DNA of 9,489 bases from Dictyobacter formicarum (GCF_016587435.1 NZ_BNJJ01000053.1:1-9489); one strand, 5' to 3'. Numbered from the stretch's first letter, positions 1-7,063 are shown. Numbers and translations: made by a program. Notes: generated by a model not told the origin, from the sequence alone.

Positions 1-1676
1 GCTTTACGGGTATTACGCAGTCAATGGTCAATGAGGCCCCCACGGTTGACCAGGTATTGCCCGAGCTGTTAGCTTTTATCGATGGAGCTCCACTGGTTGG
101 CCATAATCTCGGTTTCGACCTCAACTTTTTAAATTTTGAAGCCCGGTTGCTGGACCTCTCCTTCCCGATTGATGGCTTTGACACCATTCCGCTGGCGCGC
201 CGTTTCTTACCCGCATTGAAGCGCTTCAAATTGGACCTGGTGGCTACTCATTTGAATATTGAAACCCGACATCGCCACCGGGCCTTTGGGGACGCCGAAG
301 TGACGGCGGAAGTATTTTTGCGCATTCTGTCTCTGGCTCGCAATGAAGGCATTTCAACGCTGGGCTATCTACGGCGCCGCTTACAATTGCCCGTCACCTG
401 GAGTGGCGACATTACCCTGGTTAATGCTCATAAAGGGAGAGAGCAATGGCGCGCAGATGGCAGCTTATCTCCTACCGCCGCCGCCAAAGCCCGACCAAAC
501 GGCGGCCTGTTCCTAAATCCCGCCTGGAAACGAACCTTTCCCACAAAGCCGGGCGTTTATTTAATGAAGGATGTGCATGGCCAGGTTATCTATGTGGGAA
601 AAGCCAAATGTTTAAAAGAGCGCCTCTCATCCTACTATAGCCAGCCTCTGGGCTATACGCGTAAAATGGACGGCTTGCTGCAGAATGTTAAAGAGATCGA
701 GACACGCGTACTGGGATCAGAATTAGAGGCCTTACTGGTGGAGTCGCGCCTGATTAAAGAGCTTCAACCAGCTTATAATGTGCAATTGCGCAACTACGAA
801 TTGTATCCATTTATTAAAATTGATGTGCAGCATATGTTTCCGCGTGTTTATGCCACCCGTGAGGTAGCAGCGGACGACGCCCGCTATTTTGGCCCTTTCC
901 GCAGCCGGCGCATGGTGGATATTACCATTGAATTACTACAAAAGATTTTCCCGTTGCGTACCTGCACGCGTAGTTTACCGCCAGCCGCCAAAGCCAGCGA
1001 TCCCTGTTTACGCTTTCACCTGGGTCGTTGTGCGGCTCCCTGTCGCGGCGATGGAGATGTCGAGGCCTATCAGCATGTCATACAGCAGGTGTGTGCTTTT
1101 CTGGGCGGCGAGAGCGAAGACCTGCTGGAGCGCTTGCGCAGGCAGATGCTGGAGGCAGCGCAGCAGCTCAATTTTGAGCGCGCGGCCTGGTTACGCGACG
1201 CGATTCGTAGCGCCGACGAAGTTTTGATCGGCCAACGTTTAATCACGGGCGCTGTTGAGGCCAACAATCTTTTTATCGTCTACCCTTCTGCTCGAGAAGG
1301 TTGCAACGAGATCTTTTTTATCCGCCACGGTCGCCTGATTGAGCAAAGCTGTGTTTCTCATGAGCCTGAGCAGATGCAGACGGTGATCAACAAGCTGCTC
1401 CAGCGGGCTATCGATCTGGGTGAGCCACCAGCCCTGGTAGGCAAAGCTGAAGTTGACCAGATTAACATTATCAGCCGCTGGATCCATCAGCATAGCAACG
1501 ATCGGGCGTTTTTCCCATTTCAACAGGCTTTGACCAGTACTGAAGAAATGGCGGCCCTGGTTCAGCGCATCTGGCACGAAGTAGATGTGGCACGCGCGCT
1601 ACCATTAGAAGTTAATAGCGAAGAGGCAGAAATTCTGGCTGCAGAGACTACTACATCTGAATATGATGCGCTATAA
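1..1676 (+). CDS. DnaQ-like exonuclease fused to GIY-YIG (Cho/UvrC-like) endonuclease, 5' partial
   Basis: Probable DNA repair nuclease joining a DEDDh 3'-5' exonuclease to the N-terminal half of UvrC. The frame is open from base 3, and the residues before the first ATG (base 24) already match the DnaQ pattern 'GIT..MV..AP'. The true start and the first exonuclease motif (DxE) therefore lie upstream. Counting from the ATG at 24: exonuclease motif II HNLGFDL at 27-33; motif III HRAFGD (H85, D90) at 85-90; GIY-YIG domain about 172-255 with GVY 177-179, YVG 190-192, R200, E240 and PAYN 249-252; a UvrC-type four-cysteine cluster C314, C328, C336, C340; a UVR helical pair about 366-400. The tail to 550 resembles only the beginning of UvrC's RNase H-like half. 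The second (5'-incision) nuclease and the HhH domain are absent, so by family knowledge it would make a single, 3'-type incision like Cho. Similar fusions are known in actinobacteria. It ends in tandem TAA codons. Confidence 0.9.
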   Translation, partial: FTGITQSMVNEAPTVDQVLPELLAFIDGAPLVGHNLGFDLNFLNFEARLLDLSFPIDGFDTIPLARRFLPALKRFKLDLVATHLNIETRHRHRAFGDAEVTAEVFLRILSLARNEGISTLGYLRRRLQLPVTWSGDITLVNAHKGREQWRADGSLSPTAAAKARPNGGLFLNPAWKRTFPTKPGVYLMKDVHGQVIYVGKAKCLKERLSSYYSQPLGYTRKMDGLLQNVKEIETRVLGSELEALLVESRLIKELQPAYNVQLRNYELYPFIKIDVQHMFPRVYATREVAADDARYFGPFRSRRMVDITIELLQKIFPLRTCTRSLPPAAKASDPCLRFHLGRCAAPCRGDGDVEAYQHVIQQVCAFLGGESEDLLERLRRQMLEAAQQLNFERAAWLRDAIRSADEVLIGQRLITGAVEANNLFIVYPSAREGCNEIFFIRHGRLIEQSCVSHEPEQMQTVINKLLQRAIDLGEPPALVGKAEVDQINIISRWIHQHSNDRAFFPFQQALTSTEEMAALVQRIWHEVDVARALPLEVNSEEAEILAAETTTSEYDAL

Positions 1677-1699
1677 TAATCTGATCGATAATCATATAA

Positions 1700-1731
1700 G
1701 TGGGTGCCCCCTTAATTAGTGGATACCCCCT
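1700..1731. repeat. Imperfect tandem repeat in the gap before dcd
   Basis: Two copies of GTGGRTRCCCCCTT lie side by side with a 19-base period: one starts at 1700, the other at 1719, and they differ at two positions. The spacing is close to two helical turns. The repeats lie about 100 bases before dcd, in a 155-base gap that holds no other clear element. They could be paired binding sites for a regulator or the remnant of a mobile element end; the sequence alone does not decide. Confidence 0.45.
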
Positions 1732-1831
1732 TTCAAAATCTTCGTCCTACAGCCCGCGCGGCATATCGTGATTGGTGTGAGCAATCGGGGATGCAATAGT
1801 CAGTCATATTGACACAAGGAGCTATATTTTC

Positions 1832-2425
1832 ATGTTACTGTCAGATAAGCGTATTGTGGAAGAGATGAAAAACGGCAATATCATTATTGAGCCGTTCAAT
1901 GAGCGTCATCTGGGTCCAAATTCTTACGATTGCCGATTGGGTGAATGGTATTTCCAGGGCAATGCCAATGTGGAGGTTATGCATCTGGATATTCCAGAAG
2001 AGATTCGTGGCTATTGGGGAGAGCCCCGCCAGGCCAAAGATGGCAAGATTGCGATTCGCCCCGGCACCACCATTCTGGCGCATACACAGGAGATCATCGG
2101 TGGGCATAACGGCTATCTGGCAAAGATGTACTCGCGCAGTACGGTGGCGCGTTCGGGCCTCTCCGTCTGCCGTTGCGCTGGTGTTGGTGATGTTGGCTAC
2201 ATCAGCCGCTGGACTATGGAGATCAGTAATCATACCCAGACCACCATCTGGGTACCAGTGGGTTTCCGCATTTGTCAGCTTACTTTTGAGTATGTAGGTG
2301 AGACTCTGAAAGAATATCATGGTAAGTATGGGAATCGAGATCAGCAATGGTCACCTGAAGACATGCTGCCCAAACCATATTTTGACTGGGACTATGATGT
2401 CTATCGTACCGATCGTGTGCGCTAA
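1832..2425 (+). CDS. dcd: dCTP deaminase (possibly bifunctional)
   Basis: Deaminates dCTP to dUTP, a cytoplasmic step that feeds dTMP synthesis. The 197-residue length suits the Dcd/dUTPase superfamily. Aligning to the E. coli enzyme from memory gives a constant offset of 8: S103, R107 and E130 fall on catalytic S111, R115 and E138, within SRSTVARSGLS (101-111) and WTMEISN (127-133). The usual A-H...DPGW stretch is changed: A116-G117 replaces Ala-His and D120-V-G-Y123 replaces DPGW. The start is the ATG at 1832, with AAGGAG at 1816-1821, 10 bases upstream. The next gene, tmk, follows after 52 bases on the same strand and acts further along the same pathway. No dUTPase gene is seen in the window, so a bifunctional dCTP deaminase/dUTPase is possible. 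The family call is firm; the exact activity is less so. Confidence 0.88.
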   Translation: MLLSDKRIVEEMKNGNIIIEPFNERHLGPNSYDCRLGEWYFQGNANVEVMHLDIPEEIRGYWGEPRQAKDGKIAIRPGTTILAHTQEIIGGHNGYLAKMYSRSTVARSGLSVCRCAGVGDVGYISRWTMEISNHTQTTIWVPVGFRICQLTFEYVGETLKEYHGKYGNRDQQWSPEDMLPKPYFDWDYDVYRTDRVR

Positions 2426-2477
2426 ATAGCACTGGCGGGCTTACTTAGTAGTAGGATGTATATCAGGAAGGTAGATT

Positions 2478-3125
2478 TTGAGTATGGGCCGAGGATACTT
2501 TATCTCGTTTGAGGGCCTGGATGGTGCCGGCAAAACGACCCAGATAGAACTGCTGGCAGGCTGGCTGGAGCAGCAGGGGATGGCGTATGTGCGTACCTGC
2601 GAACCCGGCGGTACACCTCTGGGAATAGAAATTCGGCGCCTGCTCTTTCATCAACCCGAACTGACCATTACACCACTGGCGGAGGCCTTCTTATTTCAAG
2701 CTGATAGAGCGCAACATTTTCAAACTCGGATCTTGCCCGCGTTAGCTGCCGGTAAGGTCGTCATATCGGATCGCTGCTTTGACTCAAGTATTGCCTATCA
2801 GGGAGCCGCGCAGGGTCTGGGAACCGAATTGATCGCTCAACTTTCCCATATTGCTACCCAGGGCCATGCTCCTGATCTGACCATCTTCCTCGATCTCGAT
2901 CCCGCTCTGGTGCATAAGCGTACCAGCGCCTCCGATGGCAGACGTGAAGAGCAGAGCCGCTTCGATCGCGCCTCTGAACAATTTCACATCCGCCTGCGCC
3001 AGGCCTTTCTAGAACTGGCGCAGGCCAACCCTCAACGCATCAAGGTTATCGATGCTGCCCAACCTGCCGAACGCATTCACCAGAACATAGTAGATCTTAT
3101 CAAGCCCCATCTCAATCAAAGCTAA
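2478..3125 (+). CDS. tmk: Thymidylate kinase (dTMP kinase)
   Basis: Phosphorylates dTMP to dTDP with ATP in the cytoplasm, on the way to dTTP. About 215 residues, normal for the family. Visible motifs: P-loop FEGLDGAGKTT (11-21), the EPGGT substrate loop (42-46), the DR motif with SDRCFDSSIAYQG (97-109), and an arginine-rich LID GRREEQSRFD (154-163), followed by the usual helix with conserved E167 and F169. Two starts are possible: TTG at 2478 or ATG at 2484, two codons later. The ribosome binding site AGGAAGG at 2465-2471 is 6 bases from the TTG and 12 from the ATG, which favours the TTG slightly. It lies 52 bases after dcd and probably shares its transcript. No T-rich terminator follows; instead a long palindrome begins 38 bases after the stop. 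Confidence 0.95.
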   Translation: MSMGRGYFISFEGLDGAGKTTQIELLAGWLEQQGMAYVRTCEPGGTPLGIEIRRLLFHQPELTITPLAEAFLFQADRAQHFQTRILPALAAGKVVISDRCFDSSIAYQGAAQGLGTELIAQLSHIATQGHAPDLTIFLDLDPALVHKRTSASDGRREEQSRFDRASEQFHIRLRQAFLELAQANPQRIKVIDAAQPAERIHQNIVDLIKPHLNQS

Positions 3126-3163
3126 CCGACGCATGCGCGCTCATCAATTCCAGCATACTCATG

Positions 3164-3208
3164 TGTAGTGTGGGAGTCAGGCCGCCGCGGCCTGACTCCC
3201 ACACTACA
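3164..3208. repeat. Near-perfect 45-base palindrome (REP-like hairpin)
   Basis: Two 22-base arms, 3164-3185 and 3187-3208, are exact reverse complements around a single central C at 3186. As RNA the folded form would be a stem of about 20 base pairs with a 3-5 base GC-rich loop. There is no T tract on either strand, so it is not a standard Rho-independent terminator, though it could stall polymerase or protect the tmk mRNA end. The combination of long exact arms, intergenic site and flanking GC-rich repeats resembles dispersed palindromic elements (REP or MITE type). That it is dispersed is inference, since only one copy is seen here. Confidence 0.75.
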
Positions 3209-3216
3209 AAACCCCA

Positions 3217-3240
3217 GCGAGCACCGCAGGCGCGAGCGCC
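3217..3240. repeat. Short GC-rich direct repeats beside the palindrome
   Basis: GCGAGCACC (3217-3225) and GCGAGCGCC (3232-3240) differ at one base and have a 15-base period. They begin 9 bases after the palindrome and may be part of the same element. The remainder of this 298-base gap between tmk and the permease gene (3126-3423) is AT-richer; I see no convincing promoter or gene in it. Confidence 0.4.
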
Positions 3241-3423
3241 AAAGAAAGACGTAACGCATGGCGTTAGCTATAAAAAGTATGATAGAATCTTTTAGCTCTA
3301 CAAAACTGCAGCAATTTTTCGCACTGGATCGTATTACCCTTAGAAAAAGGGTTACAAAATCTATGCCTGCAAAAGGTATTGACTTTTTCTCCTGGAATTA
3401 TTTGAGCGAGAAGGATAAAAAGC

Positions 3424-4797
3424 ATGGGCCAAATAAATTGGCAACAACGACGAGATATCTTGATTTGCATCATCTGTATGGGTTTGATCATATGGACGGC
3501 CTGGAATCTCGTCAATAAGTTTATCGATGCAGTCTTTCTATTATTATTGTCAATGACGATCGCTTTCCTGATTACGCCCATGACCAATGTCTTGGAGAGT
3601 AGGGGAGTGCCCAGGCTGTTTGCTACCATCATCTCATATGTGTGCGTACTTGTGTTTCTGGGACTCTTTTCTTATATTCTAGTGATTTCGTTCGTCAACC
3701 AGGTCACGATTTTCTCTGATACTATCGTACGCTTCACCCAGCATATCCCGGACAACTTCAGTGCCTTTCTTAAATTTTTGCGTGTGCAGGCGGGTATTCC
3801 ACAGTCGCGTATCGATCAAGTGCTGAGCCAGCTAAATTCTCAAGTTACCAGCTTTGCCAATGCGGCTGTCACCAACACCATTAATGTCATTTTCGTTTTG
3901 ACCAATACTTTCTTGAATTTTTTGATTGTATTAATGGTTAGTTTTTACCTGACCCTGGACGGCAAGCGTATTCGCGAGAGCATCATGAGTGTGATGCCCA
4001 AGCGTTCTCTACCAACGGCTTTGCTGTTTGAAGATGCACTGACACGGGTGGTCGGTAACTACATTCGTGGCCAGTTGACCCTGGCCTTGATCATTGGTAT
4101 TGCAGTAGCTATTGTGTGCTGGGCAACTGGTCTGGGACAATTCGCGGTCATCTTTGGCGTACTGGGTTTCTTGTTCGAGACAATTCCGATGGTTGGACCC
4201 GGTTTAGCCTCGATCTCGCCGGTGGTTGTCTCGCTATTACTGCCTAATCCCTTTCCGCGTACACTGATTGTCATCGTTGCTTTTATTATTATCCAGATTT
4301 TTGAAAGTAATATCCTGGGACCACGTATTGTTGGCCATGCTGTTGGCCTGCACCCGGTTGTCTCAATTATGTCTCTGGTCGTGTTTGCCCAATTGTTTGG
4401 TGCTTCATACGGGCCCTTTGGCGGCGCCATTGGTGCTCTGGTTGCTACTCCCATCGTCGCTGCGGCCTGGGTGGTGGTCGCCAGTCTTTATCGCTCGGCC
4501 AGAGGTGAAACAGCAGATCAGATACTGGCCCGTAAGCGAGCACCCTGGACGCTCAAAAGGCCCTCGCCGTCCTCAGGCAAGTCCAGGCAGCAAAACGCTC
4601 CTGGATCTGTCTCCGGGATGTTGCGCCGAAAGACGCCAGTCGCTACTGGTGGGGTTACGCGCACTAATATAATTTCGGTTTCGCCACCGGAGAAAACTCG
4701 TGGCCAATCTAACAATAGTGAAAGTGAGCCAACTCAAGCGGACCAGGAAAGGTCCTCGCCAGAACAACCTGTTTCTGCATCAGAAGACAACAAGTAG
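3424..4797 (+). CDS. AI-2E family transporter (UPF0118/PerM-type permease)
   Basis: Integral membrane protein of the AI-2E family, whose members have been linked to autoinducer-2 export or Na+/H+ exchange; the substrate cannot be read from the sequence. There are about eight hydrophobic segments, near residues 12-30, 32-55, 67-92, 150-176, 215-236, 238-255, 278-296 and 310-356 (the last long enough to be two). The family signature is clear: a soluble segment with FYLTLDGKRIRE (174-185), GNYIRGQ (211-217), and ESNILGPRIVGHAVGLHPVV (294-313). Residues about 360-457 form a long hydrophilic tail rich in Ser, Pro, Arg, Gln and Glu, probably disordered and cytoplasmic, longer than in typical members. 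The start is the ATG at 3424, with GAGAAGGA at 3408-3415, 8 bases upstream. A strong terminator follows, so the transcript ends here. Confidence 0.93.
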   Translation: MGQINWQQRRDILICIICMGLIIWTAWNLVNKFIDAVFLLLLSMTIAFLITPMTNVLESRGVPRLFATIISYVCVLVFLGLFSYILVISFVNQVTIFSDTIVRFTQHIPDNFSAFLKFLRVQAGIPQSRIDQVLSQLNSQVTSFANAAVTNTINVIFVLTNTFLNFLIVLMVSFYLTLDGKRIRESIMSVMPKRSLPTALLFEDALTRVVGNYIRGQLTLALIIGIAVAIVCWATGLGQFAVIFGVLGFLFETIPMVGPGLASISPVVVSLLLPNPFPRTLIVIVAFIIIQIFESNILGPRIVGHAVGLHPVVSIMSLVVFAQLFGASYGPFGGAIGALVATPIVAAAWVVVASLYRSARGETADQILARKRAPWTLKRPSPSSGKSRQQNAPGSVSGMLRRKTPVATGGVTRTNIISVSPPEKTRGQSNNSESEPTQADQERSSPEQPVSASEDNK

Positions 4798-4813
4798 TCA
4801 GTTTCACAATTGA

Positions 4814-4845
4814 AGAAGGAAGGCCACATAGCCTTCCTTCTTTTT
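4814..4845 (+). terminator. Rho-independent terminator after the AI-2E gene
   Basis: Arms AGAAGGAAGGC (4814-4824) and GCCTTCCTTCT (4831-4841) pair perfectly around the loop CACATA, and the T run continues to 4845. It starts 16 bases after the permease stop codon. Confidence 0.92.
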
Positions 4846-4865
4846 GCCTAAAATGCCTAATTATC

Positions 4866-4894
4866 TTGCCATTTGCCAACAAAGTAACTACAAT
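4866..4894 (+). promoter_or_regulatory. Candidate sigma-70-type promoter for the PAP2 gene
   Basis: TTGCCA at 4866-4871 and TACAAT at 4889-4894 are separated by exactly 17 bases, and each is close to the -35 and -10 consensus. It lies between the upstream terminator and the PAP2 gene, giving a leader of about 60 bases from a start near 4901. The match is by eye only. Confidence 0.55.
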
Positions 4895-4961
4895 TTTCGT
4901 AAATATGCTGATACATGATAAAAATGATTTTTGCTGTGATTTATATAGGGAAATTTGACTG

Positions 4962-5840
4962 ATGCAGACACGTGTACCTTCACAAAAATATGCTTCTGCG
5001 TTCCCATGGTTTATGGTGGCGGTTGGTGCGGGTATCGCTTTTTTGATCTATACGGCTATTTATGCCAGTGGCGTTTTGGATCAATCAACGCTAGCGATTG
5101 AGCGCTGGCTGCTCTGGCGTCCAATTACACGCCTGGATTGCTCATTTTATGAATGGCGGCACCTGGGGGAGGCCCAGGCAACCGCGGTAGTCCTGTTGAT
5201 CCTGAGTGGTTTATGTATTCTGGCCGGACATAAGAAGCGGATACTGATCTATTTATTGTTGCTATTGTGCATAAGCGTCGGTTTTGAGCTCGGTGGGAAG
5301 ATGATGTTTGCCCAGCAGATGCCTCCTTCACTGCGCTCGGGTATGACCGTCCTGACTTGTCCACAGATGGCCGATCAGCCTTTATCCGTCCAGGTTTCTG
5401 CAGGGCTGGGCTTGCTGGGACAGGTACCTGATCCTCCGCGTAAGCAGGTGAGCTGGGCACGCGATGTGGCGCAGATGCCGATTGATCCACGTATGGGCGA
5501 TAGCGAGAATAGTTTTCCTGGTGGGCATGCGACCCGCTGGTGCCTGGCTGGATTGCTGCTGGCCTGGATTACGGCTCGCTATCTGCGGCCGCGCTTTCTG
5601 GCTAGAATTCTGGCGGTCGTATTCACCATTGGCTCGTTTCTGGGTGGTTTTATGCAGTTTTATATTGGTGTGCATTTTATTACCGACACCATTGCAGGTT
5701 ATCTACTGGGTATTGCCCTCGGTTGTTGTGGGATTGGTTTCCTGCTTCTCACCGAGAAAGATCGCGTCCCCCGGGCTACTACGACTCATCCAGAACACCT
5801 TCCAGGCGGAGATACAACTATAGGTTTGCTACGCAAATAA
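4962..5840 (+). CDS. Divergent PAP2-superfamily membrane phosphatase
   Basis: Membrane protein of 292 residues related to type 2 phosphatidic acid phosphatases, which remove phosphate from lipids such as phosphatidate or undecaprenyl pyrophosphate at the outer face. Hydrophobic segments lie near 15-37, 72-90, 92-112, 192-208, 213-236 and 243-263. Motif C1 appears as K113 and M120-P121, with Met where the signature Arg should be. C2 is SFPGGHAT (184-191) with H189. C3 is Q232...H238...D242 in YIGVHFITD, with Gln replacing the usual Arg. The two histidines and the aspartate are therefore kept, but both phosphate-binding arginines are replaced. A loop of about 62 residues between C1 and C2 is probably extracytoplasmic. 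The start is the ATG at 4962 with only a weak AGGGAA (4947-4952). The gene stands alone, between a terminator and a convergent operon. The substrate is unknown. Confidence 0.8.
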   Translation: MQTRVPSQKYASAFPWFMVAVGAGIAFLIYTAIYASGVLDQSTLAIERWLLWRPITRLDCSFYEWRHLGEAQATAVVLLILSGLCILAGHKKRILIYLLLLLCISVGFELGGKMMFAQQMPPSLRSGMTVLTCPQMADQPLSVQVSAGLGLLGQVPDPPRKQVSWARDVAQMPIDPRMGDSENSFPGGHATRWCLAGLLLAWITARYLRPRFLARILAVVFTIGSFLGGFMQFYIGVHFITDTIAGYLLGIALGCCGIGFLLLTEKDRVPRATTTHPEHLPGGDTTIGLLRK

Positions 5841-5875
5841 CAAAGTTTTTTCTCTAACAAGTTAAGTAGAGACAC

Positions 5876-5898
5876 AAAAAGACCGACTTATGTGTCGG
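5876..5898 (-). terminator. Terminator of the nucleotidyltransferase-TPR operon
   Basis: On the minus strand a GC-rich stem (CCGAC at 5883-5887 paired with GTCGG at 5894-5898, loop of 6) is followed by TC and then five T (complement of 5876-5880). It sits 18 bases past the TPR stop codon. The stem is short, five pairs, extendable with one mismatch. Confidence 0.65.
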
Positions 5899-5916
5899 CC
5901 TGGCGATTTATCGTTG

Positions 5917-6294
5917 TTAAAGTGCTTCCAGCCTTTTTTTGCGCTGCCTGGCCTCACGATAATCTGGCTCAATCTCCAGAGCCTTATTAACTGCCGCCAG
6001 GGCTGCCTCTTTATGTCCTAAAATGCCTTCGACCCAGGCCTTACCATCCCAGGCCGTCACATTTTGTGGGTCCAACTGTAAAGCCTGTTCAAAATCTTTT
6101 AGGGCCTCTTCATAATGGGCAAGCATAGCCTGACAGGTTCCGAGAGCATACCAGGCTTCTGCATTGCTGGCATCCAACTTGACCGAGCGCTGGGCCGCCG
6201 TCAGCGCCTCCGCGTAGCGAATCGAATTGGAAAGCTGCTGACTATAATCAAGCCAGAACAGGGCCTGTTTTTTCTGTGCGTCTGATATCTCCAT
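5917..6294 (-). CDS. Small TPR-repeat protein
   Basis: A 125-residue soluble protein made almost wholly of tetratricopeptide repeats, helical hairpins that bind other proteins. Three repeats are visible, about residues 11-44, 45-78 and 79-112. Repeats 2 and 3 are textbook: AEAWYALGTCQ...EEALKDFEQALQLDPQN and the matching VTAWDGKAWVEG...KALEIEPDY. A short basic tail RQRKKRLEAL closes it. There is no signal peptide or membrane segment. The start ATG (6294) is preceded by AAAAGGA, which overlaps the stop codon of the upstream nucleotidyltransferase gene; the two genes are 12 bases apart, so they form an operon and translation may be coupled. The partner is unknown; neighbours give only a weak hint of cofactor metabolism. 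Confidence 0.9.
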   Translation of the reverse strand: MEISDAQKKQALFWLDYSQQLSNSIRYAEALTAAQRSVKLDASNAEAWYALGTCQAMLAHYEEALKDFEQALQLDPQNVTAWDGKAWVEGILGHKEAALAAVNKALEIEPDYREARQRKKRLEAL

Positions 6295-6306
6295 TATCTT
6301 GTCCTT

Positions 6307-6948
6307 TTATGTTGTTTGCTGGCTTTGCCAGATGGTGAGCGCTGCTTGATAGGCTTCCCAGGTATCGACGTCATGCTGAGCCAGGGCATCGCTCAGCTCG
6401 ATTTGTTCCACCTCATCTGCATGGCGGGTGATCACGCTGCGCCCCCCTTCATCACCGCTGACGGCTACCAATTCTGAAAATAAACTGGCATCAAAAAGAA
6501 CTGGATTGCCACGCTTTCCATGATAACACGGAGCGATGATGCGTTTCCCGCTTTGTTGCCAGGCACTGAGCAGACGATCGATCAACTGCGTGCTGACAAA
6601 AGGCTGATCTCCCAGCATAACCAGAGCAGCCGCGCAGCCAGGATATTGAGCAAGTGCCTGGATACCTGTGCGCAAAGATGTACTCATGCCGGCACGATAG
6701 TCGGGATTTTTCTGGACATTTAATTTGTTATGGTTCATGTAACTAGAGAGCGCGGCGGCAACTTGTGAAGATTGGTGTCCAAGCACAACAATCACCGGGG
6801 TCGCTTGAGACTGCAGGGCAGCTTCAACCACATGAGCGAGCACTGGTCGTTCTCCAAGTGGTAGGAGTAACTTGTGATGGCCGTGAGACATGCGGCTTGA
6901 ACTGCCGGCCGCCAGGATCAATGCGGCGACCGAAGCTATTTCTGACAT
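6307..6948 (-). CDS. MocA/MobA-like nucleotidyltransferase
   Basis: A 213-residue cytoplasmic nucleotidyltransferase of the NTP_transf_3 type. The closest match recognised is the MocA family (molybdenum cofactor cytidylyltransferase, which joins CMP from CTP to the cofactor), though related members act on other substrates. Motifs: the nucleotide-binding loop LILAAGSSSRM (10-20) with K26 after an unusually long SHGHH stretch; NPDYRAGMSTSLRTG (81-95), the MocA-style 'NPDY..G...S' element; metal-binding GDQP (113-116); GKRGNPVLFD (144-153); and a C-terminal DVDTWEAY (193-200) like the family's 'DIDTPEDY'. The start ATG (6948) has AAAGGG 6 bases upstream. It is the first gene of a two-gene operon and is divergent from larE. 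No molybdoenzyme or other cofactor gene is in view, so the exact product is open. Confidence 0.85.
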   Translation of the reverse strand: MSEIASVAALILAAGSSSRMSHGHHKLLLPLGERPVLAHVVEAALQSQATPVIVVLGHQSSQVAAALSSYMNHNKLNVQKNPDYRAGMSTSLRTGIQALAQYPGCAAALVMLGDQPFVSTQLIDRLLSAWQQSGKRIIAPCYHGKRGNPVLFDASLFSELVAVSGDEGGRSVITRHADEVEQIELSDALAQHDVDTWEAYQAALTIWQSQQTT

Positions 6949-7000
6949 CAGGCACCCTTTCTTTTAGACTATGAGCAGGTTGACATGAATGATTCTAGTT

Positions 7001-7028
7001 ATTGTACATTTGTATTTTACGCGCTCAA
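7001..7028 (-). promoter_or_regulatory. Candidate promoter for the nucleotidyltransferase-TPR operon
   Basis: On the minus strand, TTGAGC (complement of 7023-7028) and TACAAT (complement of 7001-7006) are 16 bases apart, both close to consensus. A start near 6994 would give a leader of about 45 bases before the ATG at 6948. Found by eye. Confidence 0.45.
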
Positions 7029-7054
7029 AGCTGGAATAAGAAGATTGTAGATAA

Positions 7055-7063
7055 TGATATAAT
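7055..7063 (+). promoter_or_regulatory. Extended -10 promoter element for larE
   Basis: TGATATAAT is a perfect extended -10 (TGnTATAAT). No good -35 is seen 16-18 bases upstream, as is common for this promoter class. A start near 7070 gives a leader of about 122 bases. That leader holds a 12-codon reading frame (ATG 7084 to TGA 7120-7122) encoding two cysteines, without a clear ribosome binding site. Confidence 0.5.

Noticed and set aside
1841..2347. 168-codon reverse reading frame
   Set aside because: It lies wholly within dcd on the other strand and has no recognisable motif; it is a shadow of that gene.
3164..3208. Palindrome as a classic Rho-independent terminator for tmk
   Set aside because: No run of T follows on either strand.
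3379..3408. TTGACT as a -35 for the AI-2E gene
   Set aside because: No acceptable -10 hexamer lies 16-18 bases downstream.
3258..3518. 86-codon forward reading frame overlapping the start of the AI-2E gene
   Set aside because: It overlaps a secure gene by 95 bases in another frame, has a poor ribosome binding site and resembles no family I know.
5825..5851. Terminator for the PAP2 gene (TTTGC/GCAAA stem then T6)
   Set aside because: The stem is five mostly weak pairs within the coding end, and the T run is 8 bases away; too poor to claim.
6980..7009. TTGACA as a forward -35 for larE
   Set aside because: The hexamer is perfect, but the best -10 at 17-18 bases (TTGTAC or TGTACA) is poor; the extended -10 at 7055 is a better candidate.
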